Source: Arthrobotrys musiformis (taxonomy: Eukaryota; Ascomycota; Orbiliomycetes; Orbiliales; Orbiliaceae). From it: a stretch of 64,000 bases of DNA. This document shows positions 1 through 11,000 of the stretch, in pieces. The position numbers and the translations under genes were made by a program. The notes beneath the pieces were generated by a model, which did no database searches, was not told the origin of the DNA, and was given only the letters and a program-made list of their open reading frames with translations. The first letter of the stretch is position 1; the number at the start of each line of letters is the position of its first letter. The stretch lies in contig JAVHJL010000004.1 in the NCBI GenBank assembly GCA_036971715.1, positions 2,418,001 through 2,482,000 of the forward strand. Reading direction: 5' to 3'.

Positions 1-87
1 CATGTTATTATCTATAATTAGATATCTACAATCCGCCATAACCGAAAGGTTGCATGCGTGTATGATAAATAATAATAATAATAATAA
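1..87 (+). mobile_element. 3' end of a SINE (copy 0), cut by the window edge
   Basis: The first 87 bases match the 3' end of the two complete SINEs in this window, read on the plus strand, with one visible difference near base 20. The stretch ends in the AACC-GAAA-GGTT hairpin and a (TAA)n tail. Directly after the tail the sequence becomes the middle of the LINE reverse transcriptase, so this SINE sits against LINE copy A. Its head and upstream target duplication lie outside the window. Confidence 0.85.
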
Positions 88-2499
88 TATTCCAAAAGTT
101 TACAGAATTATTAGTCTCCTAAATTGTTTAGGAAAAATATTAGAGAAAATAATAGTAAGAAGAATAGTTTTTTTATCAGAAACTAATAAAATTCTAAATT
201 TAGAACAAATTGGAGGTAGAAAATAAAGATCTGCAATTGATGTAGCTTTGTTATTAGTTCATGATATAGAAATGGCTAATTCAGAAAAGTTAAAAACCTC
301 TGTTTTATTCTTAGATGTTAAAGGGGCTTTTGATAATGTTTTAAAGAAAAGATTAATTAATACTTTAGAAAACATAAAGTTCCCCAAACAATTAATTTTG
401 TGGATTAATAATTTTATATCCAAAAGATTAATTAAACTAGCCTTTGATGGACAAGTAGAAAAATTAAAACCAGTTAAAACTGGAATACCATAAGGTTCTT
501 TAATATCCCCAATTCTTTTTCTATTATATTTAATATTATTATTTAATTTATTAGAACAAAAAACGCCTTTTATTATTAAACCATCTTATATAGATGATTG
601 GTGTAACTAATAAAAAAATAGAAATAAATATATATGAATTAGAAGAAATTGCAAAAATAGCCTTTAATTGGGCTATAGATAATGCAGTAGTTTTTGATGA
701 CTTAAAATCAGAGTTAATTTATTTTAAAACAAATTTAAAAAAGAAAAATGAATTTGGGGAATTAAATATTGAGCTATTAAATGGTATAATAATAAAACTT
801 ACTAATAATATAAAGTAATTAGGTATATATTTTGATATAAAATTGAATTTTAAATACTATATTAAAATAAAAACAAGTGTAGTAAATAAAATTTTAAATT
901 TTATTAAGGTATTTGCTAATTCAGAAAAAGGATTTAAAATTAAAGTGATAATATAATTGTATAAAAGCTGTGTTTGTTCTATTTTTGACTATGGGTTTGA
1001 AATATGGTGGAAAAATCAAAAATAATAAAATGTTTTGAAAGAATTTAAATTAATTTAAAATAAGATGTTGAGAAAAATAATAGGAGGTTTTAAAATAATT
1101 CCAATAAATATATTGGAAGTTGAGGCTGTTATTTTATTACTAGAAATAAGACTAAATGGGATATAAAGAAGGTATGCCCTAAGATTCCTTTTTTTTAATA
1201 AAAATCATCTAATAAAAAAGAGATTTCCAGAATCATTCTTATTAGAATTTAATTTTGGAAGAGAGGAAACAGGATTGGGACCTTATTTAAAATGGAATGA
1301 AAATAAAAAAGAAGGGGATAAAAAAGAATATGCTTTTATATTGGATAGAATATTATTAAGAATTAATTTTTTGATAAATTTATATACAAAAATTGAGGAA
1401 TTAAATATAAAATTCAATTTATTTTAGATTGAAAATAAAATTAATTTTTTTATAAATAACGTATTTAAGGACTTAGAAGCAGAAAATTATAAAAATAAAA
1501 AAGAAGTTGAACTAAATTTTAGGGAAAACTTACTTATTTATATAAACAGTTTTATGTTGGAAATAGAAAATAAAAATAATAAAAAAAAGAATAATAAAAA
1601 TAAAAAAGAAAAATCCTTGGGGGTTGGAATTTATGGAGAAATAGATAATAAATCTATTTTTGAAATTTATTTTAGTTTGGGAAAAAGTATGGAGGTATAT
1701 GATGCAGAATTAATTGCTTTAAGGAAAAGGTTCGAAAAATCCTTTGAAGTAATTAATAAAAATAAAAAGGTGAAGAATATTTATTTCTTCACTGACAACC
1801 AGATTGCAATAAAAAGGTTATAAAATCTAAATTTAGGGCTTGGTTAGGAGACAACTTTAGAAATTTGGGATATGGTAAATGAATTAAATTCTAGAAATAT
1901 TAACATATTTATAGAATGGGTTCCAAGTCACTCTAAAGTTATTAGAAATAAAAAGGTAGATTATTTAGCCAAGGAAACTGCAAAAATAAAAAAGAAAAGC
2001 CTATTCAAGTTCTTTGCTTATTTAAAAAAAAAAATTAAAGAAAAGGACTTACTAGAATGGGAAGAAAAATATAAAAAACAAAAAAACAAGCTAAATTATA
2101 TTAATAGGCTAAAGTTAAAAAGAAATAAGATATTTACTAAATTTAGTAATAATTTTGTTTCTTTTTTAATGTAACTAAAAACTAGACATAAATACTTTAA
2201 CAATTATTTATATAAAATTCCAAATTCTAAAATTTTAAATAAAAACTGTACATATAGAAATAAGCTTTAAATACTAAAACACTTAATTATAAAATACAAA
2301 ATCTATAATAAAAAGAAAAAAGTATTAAAAAAGAAACTCAAAAAAACTAATAAATAATTAGATTATTACTTTTTATTATTTAATAATAAAAGTATGATCT
2401 TTTTGGAAGAGTTCCTAAATAAAACAAATATTGTAAAAAGAAAATACAATAAAAATCCTAAAAATGATTATTTCACAAGATAGGGAAATCTGGAAGTTT
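88..2499 (+). pseudogene. LINE copy A, RIP-damaged: ORF2 from reverse transcriptase to C-terminus
   Basis: This aligns along its length with bases 9,700-12,120 of the intact LINE but is riddled with C-to-T changes and, towards the right, G-to-A changes. CAA codons have become TAA stops, and CCACAAGG in the intact copy reads CCATAAGG here. The reverse transcriptase, RNase H and C-terminal cysteine-histidine regions can all be followed, but no long frame survives. The left end is abrupt and abuts a SINE tail. The right end is interrupted by a second SINE at 2,500. It is a dead copy and encodes nothing functional. Confidence 0.9.
2488..2499. repeat. Target-site duplication, right of SINE 1 in SINE sense
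   Basis: The 12 bases ATCTGGAAGTTT occur here and again at 3,311-3,322 on the other side of the SINE. In the intact LINE the same sequence occurs once, at the end of ORF2. This is a direct target-site duplication of the length expected for target-primed reverse transcription. Confidence 0.9.
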
Positions 2500-3225
2500 A
2501 TTATTATTATTATTATTTATCATACACGCATGCAACCTTTCGGTTATGGCGGATTGTAGATATCGAATTATAGATAATAACATGAAAGAAGTGAATACAA
2601 GCCAGAATCTTTACATGATTAGGATGTTGGAGATTTTCGGTATTTTTTTTTAGAATCTATCTACATTAAATTCCTTTGTATATAATTCTACTATTCCAAT
2701 TTAGTAGAGAATGCGCCGTATATCTGTTGTTTTTACCCATCCACTTTGATGTAATATTAGAAAATTACTATATTCAGAACAATCCACAAGTGTGGGTTCT
2801 AATTATAGATATATTTTCTTAAGATTATTACTTTTTATACTTCTGTAACTGAAGTCCAGTTCTAAAACAGGAACTAGGCTGTTCTATTTTTAAGTAGTAG
2901 AACTACTTCTATTTTTAAGTAGTAGAACTACTAGTACTGTTTTTATTGTGATGTACTCACACATATCTTTTACAGAGATTACTGTCTATTTTTAAGTAGT
3001 AGAACTACTTCTATTTTTTATAGTAGATAGAACTACTGTTTGATTTTTGTTCTAAAGTTCAAACTGTGTTGTGCGAGGAAAACAAACAACAACACCCTTA
3101 AAACAAACTTAGATGTCAAACACATCAAGATACAACTATAGTTGGTGTAAAACTAGTGAGTTGTTTCTTTTTGCATTTATTTTCGGGTAAAAGAAATAAA
3201 ACCCCGAAAATTAATTTGCAAAATA

Positions 3226-3310
3226 TGGTGGAGGTGGTAGGAATCGAACCCACACAGGCTGGGGAGACCTGTTTCCAAGCCTAGCATCACACCCACTAGG
3301 CCACACCTCC
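3226..3310 (-). other. tRNA-like head of SINE 1
   Basis: Read on the minus strand, GGAGGTG pairs perfectly with CACCTCC as a 7-bp acceptor stem. A T-arm GTGGG-TTCGATT-CCTAC is present, and the stem is followed by A and then CCA. A 6-bp stem GCCTAG/CTAGGC and an arm CAGGT-CTCCCCA-GCCTG can also form. Spacing is not that of a working tRNA: only one base separates the last two arms. The length of 82 plus CCA fits a class II (Ser/Leu) ancestor, but the parent tRNA is unresolved. I treat it as a SINE promoter head and not as a tRNA gene. Confidence 0.8.
3240..3303 (-). promoter_or_regulatory. Internal RNA polymerase III promoter (A and B boxes) of SINE 1
   Basis: The A box TGGCCTAGTGG lies at 3,303-3,293 and fits the consensus TRGYNNARNNG. 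The B box GGTTCGATTCC lies at 3,250-3,240 and fits GGTTCGANTCC exactly. The boxes are 42 bases apart, within the normal range. The same boxes occur in the second copy at 47,934-47,944 and 47,881-47,891. Confidence 0.85.
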
Positions 3311-3322
3311 ATCTGGAAGTTT
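3311..3322. repeat. Target-site duplication, left of SINE 1 in SINE sense
   Basis: Second copy of ATCTGGAAGTTT, immediately beyond the tRNA-like head. After it the LINE 3' UTR of copy A resumes. Confidence 0.9.
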
Positions 3323-3646
3323 AAAAAAATAAAAAAATTCCAAAAATAAGATATATTATTTTAATATTACATCAAAGTAGATAGGTAAGAACAACAGATA
3401 TACAATATTGTTCTTTTAATAAAAAAAAAAAAGAAGAAAGAGATAAAAAAAATTAAAAGGAACCTCAAAAAACAAAAAACAAAAATAAAAATAAAAACAA
3501 AAAACAAAAAACAAAAATAAAAAATGATTTTAGATAGTTTTCATTTTTAATGAGGAGCGAAAATCATGTATTTTAATTTCTTTTCCTTCATTCCGCCATA
3601 ACCGAAAGGTTGCATGCGTGTATGATAAATAATAATAATAATAATA
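3323..3646 (+). mobile_element. LINE copy A, 3' UTR and tail
   Basis: This continues LINE copy A after the SINE interruption and aligns with 12,123-12,437 of the intact copy. The final 100 bases or so, including the hairpin and (TAA)n tail, are almost unmutated, while the start of the UTR carries G-to-A changes. Confidence 0.9.
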
Positions 3647-4753
3647 TAATTATATATATTATTAAAAATAAAAAATAAAAAAAAATTATTATTTTATTTA
3701 TAAATTTAATTCCCCATATACACCTTTTATAAAAGATTTTACCAAAAAATTAAAATCTTTCATAATATTTTTAAAAAAATCTAAATTATTTAATATAAAA
3801 TTTTTTTAAAAATATTATTTTATAATTATAAATCTTAAATATTTTTTATTTTTAAATTCTATATTAAAAGCCTCCTTATTATTTACTAAATAAAAATTTA
3901 AATCAAAATTTATTACTTCTTTATAAATAAGTTCTAAAATATAATAATAATTCTTAATTAAAGAATTCCTATTTTTCTTAAAATTAGAACTTTTAGTTCT
4001 TCTAACAACTTCAATTTTACTTTAATATAAGCTATATTCTTATAATATTTATTAATAACAACTTACATCTTTTATTAATAACATTTATATTCTAACATAA
4101 TAATATTAAATTTATTAAAGAATTTCTAAAGATCTTTTTAAAATTCCAATATCTATTTTTAAAGACTAAACATCACCTCTTAATTCTTATTTAATTTTTT
4201 TTATTTTTCTCAAACCTTTTTCTTTATAGCCTCAAAATAAATTACCACCTTTTAAAGTTTTTTTTTTTTTTTTTTAATAAATATTCAAAATATTCTTTAC
4301 TTATTAAAAAATTTTTTTTAATATTTAAGTCTTAATAACTCTAATTAAAATTTACAACATTTTAAAACTCTATTTTCTAATATATTTTTACCTAAAAGTA
4401 TTATTTAAATATATTTAATTTTACATACTAAATTATTAAGCACAAAAATATTTAAAAATCTAAATTTTAATTTCTAATTTCTAACAAATTTAATTATATT
4501 TATATACTATTACATTTACATAATCTTATATATAACATAAAATTTATTACTTATAATATTTCTAATATAAGAATATTTCCTTAATAAATTTCCTATATAA
4601 TAATATTCTCTAACTAAGTTTTTTATATATAAAATATATTACAAAAGATTTTTCTGCATAAATTTAATATCTCTAAATATTTTATTTCCCATCTACAAAA
4701 TATTCTTGTATAAAAATTTTATATAATAAAGTTTTTTTTGAAAAAAGAAATAA
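3647..4753 (+). pseudogene. Ty3/gypsy-like element, RIP-damaged internal 3' part
   Basis: This AT-rich stretch has no readable gene. It is the reverse complement, with RIP-type differences, of about 32,116-33,350, the part of the nested gypsy-like element next to its LTR. It ends in an A/G-rich run (around 4,738-4,753) directly before the LTR, in the place expected for a polypurine tract. That puts the element sense on the plus strand. The left end is cut by the tail of LINE copy A. Confidence 0.65.
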
Positions 4754-5368
4754 TATTATGCCTATACTATATAACTAGTTTTAATTAAGTATATAACTTA
4801 ATATAATAAATATACTTTTAATTTATACTTTATTTATTTATTTTATAAATATTTATTTAAAGGAAATAAATTTATTTCCTATATTTTATAGAATATATTA
4901 TTTAGTATAATATATTTAATTTTATTTGACTAACAGAAATCTATTAATCCATTTTATTTCTTATATAATATTTATTATAATATATATACGATAATTTATT
5001 ACTCGTCGATATACTCATCTCCAAAAGACAAGCAATAAACAACCAAACAAATAATAATTTATATATAATTTATCTTTTATATAAAAACTTTATTTAAAAT
5101 CTTTTTAAATAATAACAATTTTCAGATTTTTTTTAAAACTTTATTAATTAATTTATTAACTATCTTTACTAATTTAATACTTAATAATAAATTTTTAAAT
5201 AATTTTATAAATTTTATATTTATTTAATTATATTATATTTTTTATATATAACTTTATTAATTCTATTAAATACTGATTATTCTCTTTAAGAGATTTGAAC
5301 TAATAGAATTAAGAAACTAGTAGGCTTGTTTGGAAATCTTGTCAAGAAGACCTGGGCAAGGTGTAACA
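4754..5368 (+). repeat. LTR of the gypsy-like family (copy 1)
   Basis: The stretch aligns with the LTRs at 31,450-32,115 and 46,066-46,730 in reverse complement. It ends with GGTGTAACA. Its start, TATTATGCC, is a RIP-altered form of the TGTCACGCC start of the family. The last 100 bases are little mutated. Internal 3' sequence lies on its left, and a stretch resembling the element leader lies on its right, so this LTR may be shared by two tandem copies. Confidence 0.75.
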
Positions 5369-6670
5369 ATTTATATTTTAATTATTTTAAAAATATTAAT
5401 AAATCCAATAAAAAAATAAATAAATTACAACTTAATTTAAATAAAAAAATAGATATCAATAAATAAATAAACACTTTTTTTAAATTTACTAAAAATTTAA
5501 ATTAGATATATTTTAAAAATTGATATTTTCTAAACAATTTAGTATTTGCGTCATAAAAATAAAATTTATATTTTCTAATATTTTATAATTTCAATTCTTT
5601 AAATAATATTTTATAATATTTATTTATATTAATAAATCACTAATTAGTACCTTTTTTAATAATAATATTGAAGATTTTTTTATTAATTTAAAAATAATTA
5701 TATAATTTAATTTATTTATTATAGAATTTAAAAACTTAATTATTATATTTACTTTTAATTAAAAAATAATTAAAATCATCATTTATTAAACTTATTTTAA
5801 ATTTTTTATTGAAGAATACTTTGAAAATATTTTAGTTAATATTCTAAAAATATTTTATAATTTAGTTATTAAATATTTTTAATTATGTTAATATAATCTT
5901 AAAATTAATTGAAAAAACTAAATTATTAAATTCTTTTAATATTTATATAAAAAAATTATATATAAAAATATAGAAATTTTATAATTTTAAAAAAATTTTT
6001 ATTTAAATTTTATTACCAAAATAATAACTAAGGAAGTTAATAAATATTTAAAAAATAAATTAAAAATATTTTAATGTTTTTTGCTAAAGGTAAAAAAAAT
6101 AATTTAGATTAAAAAAAATAAAATATTTTTTTAAATTAAATTAAATTATTTTTGAATTATTATTTAAAAATGTTTTGTTATTAAAAGTTAATTAATTTAT
6201 ATATTATATCTTTTTTTAAAAAAAAATGTAACTTTGTTTGCTTTTTATATATGTATATATTAAAGTAAAAACAATTGTTTTTTAAGAATATATTAATGAA
6301 AATTTTTGTAATGAATATATTTGATTATTAAATTTTTCAACAAAACACTTTATTCTTTTTATACTAAAATCTAATAATAAATTATAAATCTATATTAATT
6401 ATAGAAATTTTAATAATATTATAATTAAGAATACCAATCTTTTTTTTCTTATTAATAAATCATTCAATAAGAGTTAAAATTTTTATTAAATTTAACTTTA
6501 TTTTTATATATTTTAATATATGAATTAATTTCGAAAAAGAATGGAAAATAGTTTTTAGATATTATTATAAATTATTTGAGTATATGGTAATATTTTTTAA
6601 ATTTATTAATGGTTTTATATTTTTTTAAATTTTTATAAATCATATTAAAAGATTGAATAACTTTCTAAAA
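5369..6670 (+). pseudogene. Gypsy-like leader and pol remnant, reaching into reverse transcriptase
   Basis: The first 100 bases resemble the leader after the 5' LTR of the nested copy. From about 5,790 the sequence parallels the minus strand of 42,060-42,730. Around 6,530-6,650 the plus frame reads like the reverse transcriptase block that starts at EW(K)xxF and includes FEY and FINH, followed by stops. The gag region appears to be missing. The reverse transcriptase stops at about 6,670, where the intact LINE begins, so the remainder of pol is not seen here. Confidence 0.65.
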
Positions 6671-6679
6671 AAAAAAAAA

Positions 6680-6931
6680 CGAACTTCGAAAATACCGACC
6701 CCCCCATAACTTTTGAACGGAGTATCCAAAACCAAATAAAAGTACACCAATCGAAAGAGCGGAAAAAATTGATCAAAAATACTACAAAGTAAAAAAGCAT
6801 ACAAAGACCGATAGAAAATAATCACGACATAAAAATATAAAGATATTTGCGATCGTCTACCACACAAAAAAAAAAAAAAAAGGGGGTTCTCGCTTAATTT
6901 AAACTAAACCTTTTAAAGGTTAGTTTTAAAA
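6680..6931 (+). promoter_or_regulatory. LINE 5' UTR, likely internal promoter region
   Basis: These 250 bases hold no gene. They contain the small palindrome CGAACTTCG at the very start, a run of seven C, an A-run followed by GGGGG, and the palindrome AACCTTTTAAAGGTT just before the ORF1 start. The block is kept nearly unchanged in the RIP-damaged copies D (24,310-24,548) and E (40,330-40,570). LINEs need a promoter inside their own transcript, so this is the natural place for it, but no specific promoter motif is proven. Confidence 0.5.
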
Positions 6932-8092
6932 ATGGAGAACATACCAACTAGTTCATCTTTGGATGAACTAGTATTAGCGACACAGGGTTTTAAACCTGTT
7001 CACCACAAAAAAAGACAGAGAAGACAGGTATCGGTAGATACAATTGATTCAAGGGAAGAAATAAATAGAGAAGATCTGTTTCTGGAAATTAAAAGGTTGA
7101 ATGACCTTCTAAAAGAAAGAGTACAGGAGGTAGAAGACCTAAAGCAGGAAATAAGAGAGTTGGAGAGAAACAACACAAAAAAGACATACGCCCAAATCGC
7201 CCAGAAAACATCAAAAACACCAAAAAAACAGGAAATAACCCAAAAACACCAAAAAACGCATAAAACGCAAAATCTACAAAATCCACAAAATCCACAAAAT
7301 TCAAAAATATCAATTAACCAACGAAGGTTAATTATTCCCAGAAGTACCACGGAACCTCCCATCCAAAAACCAAATATCTTCAGAGAAAAAATAAATAAAA
7401 TTCTCAAAGAGAAGCCCAATAACCCAGAATTAATTATTTCTGGGATTTCTCTAAATCCAAAAGGGAATCTAATTTTGATTACCCATGAGAACACCAAAAA
7501 AGAAGATATTCTGGAATACAAAGAAGAAATCTATCAAGAACTCATCAAAATAGATGAACACATACAAAGACCTTCCAAAATAGAGAGCTGGGGGTTCTTA
7601 GTTGTACACGGGATTTCTAGAGATCAAAAAATGGAAGATCTCAAAAAAGAGGTGGAAACAGACAACACAATCAAATTGGTTAACAATCCGAGATGGTTGA
7701 TTAAGGAGGAAAAATTAGAAGGGAAGAAATTCTCTTCTATAGTAATTGCCACAAAAACAAAAATGGAGGCAATAGAAACACAAAACAGAGGATATATTTT
7801 TCTAGGAGGTGAAAAACTCAAAACAGAAAGATATATTAAATTCTCTGGAAACAATAGATGTACAAATTGTCAAAAAACTGGCCACTATGCATTAAATTGC
7901 AGAAATGAATCAGCCTGCGAAATTTGTGCTGGAAAACACAAAACAATTAATCATTTGTGTAATATATGCCAGGAAAATAAAAAGTCCTGTGACCATATAA
8001 AATACAAATGCATTAATTGTGGAGGAGAACATGGGGCAAAAAATTCCTTATGCCCTAAAAACAAAAAACAAAATATCACCTTAAATGAATAG
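6932..8092 (+). CDS. LINE ORF1 protein, CCHC zinc-knuckle nucleic-acid-binding (Gag-like)
   Basis: ORF1 encodes 386 residues and by family knowledge binds the element RNA to form the ribonucleoprotein that retrotransposes. The start ATG at 6,932 (AAAATGG context) is the first in the transcript. Residues about 46-80 are a charged heptad-like coiled coil. Residues about 95-130 are a basic Gln/Asn/Pro-rich linker with a short QNP repeat. The C-terminus carries a knuckle CxxCxxxGHxxxxC (CTNCQKTGHYALNC) followed by two further CxxC...H...C clusters up to the KNKK end. The stop overlaps the ORF2 start in ATGAATAG. The protein is basic and has no membrane segment. In copy E the same cysteines are changed to tyrosine by G-to-A mutation. 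Confidence 0.92.
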   Translation: MENIPTSSSLDELVLATQGFKPVHHKKRQRRQVSVDTIDSREEINREDLFLEIKRLNDLLKERVQEVEDLKQEIRELERNNTKKTYAQIAQKTSKTPKKQEITQKHQKTHKTQNLQNPQNPQNSKISINQRRLIIPRSTTEPPIQKPNIFREKINKILKEKPNNPELIISGISLNPKGNLILITHENTKKEDILEYKEEIYQELIKIDEHIQRPSKIESWGFLVVHGISRDQKMEDLKKEVETDNTIKLVNNPRWLIKEEKLEGKKFSSIVIATKTKMEAIETQNRGYIFLGGEKLKTERYIKFSGNNRCTNCQKTGHYALNCRNESACEICAGKHKTINHLCNICQENKKSCDHIKYKCINCGGEHGAKNSLCPKNKKQNITLNE

Positions 8093-11000
8093 GGATATTT
8101 TAAAAATAATACAACACAATTGTAGAAGATCTACAAATATAATGCAGTCAATCTTAAACTCTGCATTAATTTACGACAACACGGATTTAATTTTCCTACA
8201 AGAACCGTGGTTCTCAAAGGAAAATACTACAATTACACACTCAGGGTTTAAACCAATTTTTTCAAACCCAAAAACCAACGAAACCAACAAAAACCGAAAT
8301 AGGGTAATTACTTTTATAAAAAAGAATTTACCCTACGAGATCACAAACCGGGAAGATTTAATTAAAGATGAGGACTGCCAGATAATTGATTTTAAATCAA
8401 ACAAATTTGGGGAAATCAGATTTATTAATATCTACAACGAAAAACAACAAAATACGGAAAATGGTGAATATACAGTAAATCGACTCTTTAATAAGATCAA
8501 AGATTACTGCACCAAAAAAACATTATTAATCGGAGATTTTAATGCTCATCACTCTTTATGGAACCCTGAAATTAAATTTAATTTAAGAGCAGGAAAAATA
8601 ATAGAGTTGATCGAAGATAAAAATCTACAATTAATAAATAAAAATGGCATACCAACTTATTATAATGTCAGGAAAAATAATAAATCTGAATCCTCAATCA
8701 TTGACCTATCTTTTGCAACCATTAATTTAAAAGAATTAATTATGGATTGGAAAATAGATGAAAAAATTGATACAGGATCAGATCATGAGGTAATCTCAAT
8801 TAAAATAAAACCAAAAGAAAATGACTTAGTAGACAACCCTTTGTCAACTAACAAATTTAATTGGAATAAAACTAATTGGGAAAACTTCGAAAAAGAATTA
8901 TTAAGTCTAGATAAAAATCTAGATAAAAATAATTTATGGAAAGATCGCCTTTTTTCATTTTATGAGAAAAGAGAAGATCTAGAAAATAATTTGGAAGTTG
9001 CAACATCTCTTTTTCAAAAAAATATAATTTTGGCAGTAGAAAGATCTACACCAATTTTAAAAATAACACCAAAATCAAAAATTTGGTGGAATGAGGAAAT
9101 TGAAAAAACAAGAAAAGAGATGTTGCAACAAAAAAGGACATGGAAATTAAATAGGACCCAACAAAATTGGGAACTATTTAAAATCAAAAGGAATAAACAT
9201 TTTAGAGAAATTAGATCCTCTAAGGAGAAATCCTGGACTAATTTTCTAGAAAATGCAAAAGACAAAGAAATATTCCTAGCGCTTAATTTTTCTAAACCTA
9301 GAAAAATCCAAAAAATGCCAAATCTAATTTATGAGGACAGGAATGCCCTTAATTTTGAAGATAAGGCAAAAATATTAAGAAAGGCGTTATTTCCAAAACC
9401 ACCAAATTATACAAAAACAACAAATCCACTGTTACCAGTGGAAATAACAATTAACAAAAAGTTAATGGAATGGAAAAAGATAAGAGATAGTGAAATCAAA
9501 GAAGCTATCTTCTCATCCAATTCCAAAAAAGCACCAGGACCAGATGGAATTAATTTTCTATGTCTAAAAAGGGCTTACGAAATTATACCGGGAAGATTTA
9601 ATGATTTATTCAAACAATTATTAAATTATGGGTACCATCCAATATGCTTCAGAGAAGCAATTGGGGCAATTTTACCTAAACCAAATAAACCGGATTATAA
9701 TATTCCAAAAGCTTACAGAATTATTAGTCTCCTAAATTGTTTAGGAAAAATATCAGAGAAAATAATAGCAAGAAGAATAGCCTTCTTATCAGAAACTAAT
9801 AAAATTCTAAATCCAGAACAAATTGGAGGCAGAAAACAAAGATCTGCAATTGATGCAGCTTTGTCATTAGTTCATGATATAGAAATGGCTAATTCAGAAA
9901 AGTTAAAAACCTCTGTTTTATTCCTAGACGTTAAAGGGGCTTTTGATAATGTTTCAAAGGAAAGATTAATTAATACCTTAGAAGACATGAAGTTCCCCAA
10001 ACGATTAATTTCGTGGATTAATAATTTTATGTCCAAAAGATTAATTAAACTGGCCTTCGATGGACAAGTAGAAAAATTAAAACCAGTTGAAACTGGAATA
10101 CCACAAGGTTCCCCAATATCCCCAATTCTTTTTCTATTATATTTAACACCACTATTTAATTTATTAGAACAAAAAACGCCTTCTATCATTAAACCATCTT
10201 ATATAGATGATTTGGCGTTAATTGCAACTAATAAAAAAATAGAAACAAATATATATGAATTAGAAGAAACTGCAAAAATAGCCTTTAATTGGGCTGCAGA
10301 TAATGCAGTAGCTTTTGATGACATAAAATCAGAGCTAATTCATTTTAAAACAAATTTAAAAAAGAAAAATGAATTTGGGGAATTAAATATTGAGCTACCA
10401 AATGGTACAATAATAAAACCTACCAACAATATAAGGTGGTTAGGTATATATTTCGATATGAAATTGAATTTTAAACACCACATTAAAATAAAAACAAGTG
10501 CAGCAAATAAAATTTTAAATTTTATCAAGGCACTTGCTAATTCAGAAAAAGGACTTAAAACTAAAGCGATAATACAATTGTATAAAAGCTGCGTTTGTTC
10601 TATTTCCGACTATGGGTCTGAAATATGGTGGAAAAACCAAAAACAACAAAATGTTTTGAAAGAATTTAAATTAATTCAAAATAAGATGTTGAGAAAAATA
10701 ACAGGAGGCTTCAAAACAACTCCAATAAATATATTGGAAGTTGAGGCCTCTATTTTACCACCAGAAATAAGACTAAATGGGATACAAAGAAGGTATGCCC
10801 TAAGATCCCTTTTTCTTAATAAAAATCATCCAATAAAAAAGAGATCTCCAGAGTCATTCCCACCAGAATTTAATTTTGGAAGAGAGGAAACAGGACTGGG
10901 ACCTTATTTAAAATGGAATGAAAATAAAAAAGAAGGGGACAAAAAAGAATATGCCTCCACACTGGACAGAATACTATCAAGAATTAATTTCTTGATAAAC

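Larger units (their letters stand above)
2500..3310 (-). mobile_element. tRNA-derived SINE, copy 1 (full length, unmutated)
   Basis: On the minus strand the element begins with a tRNA-like head of 85 bases (3,310 down to 3,226) and ends with a hairpin and (TAA)n tail at 2,500. The body holds three near-perfect copies of a 17-base hairpin unit (AAGTAGT-aga-ACTACTT) at 2,892-3,010. A 43-base block at 2,717-2,759 matches the LINE 3' UTR with one mismatch. The last 40 bases before the tail equal the LINE 3' end. I see no open reading frame. At about 810 bp it is long for a SINE. It appears identical base for base to the copy at 47,143-47,951, and it interrupts LINE copy A just past its ORF2 with a 12-bp target duplication. 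It shows none of the RIP damage that surrounds it. Confidence 0.9.

Noticed and set aside
3226..3310. A functional tRNA gene on the minus strand
   Set aside because: A and B boxes and an acceptor stem are present, but the anticodon region and arm spacing are abnormal, CCA is encoded, and the sequence is the head of a repeated element with target duplications.
6640..6867. 75-codon open frame antisense to the LINE 5' UTR, also open at 40,380-40,601
   Set aside because: It is conserved because the 5' UTR itself is conserved. It has no start context or domain, and its downstream end runs into different flanks in each copy.
6680..6931. A self-cleaving ribozyme at the LINE 5' end, as in some other LINEs
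   Set aside because: Small palindromes are present, but I could not trace a convincing nested double pseudoknot by eye. A covariance search would be needed.
7000..7521. 173-codon open frame on the minus strand opposite LINE ORF1
   Set aside because: It is the antisense shadow of ORF1. The same shadow occurs at 39,727-40,248 opposite ORF1 of copy E. Its Phe/Cys/Leu-rich make-up mirrors the Lys/Asn/Gln-rich ORF1.
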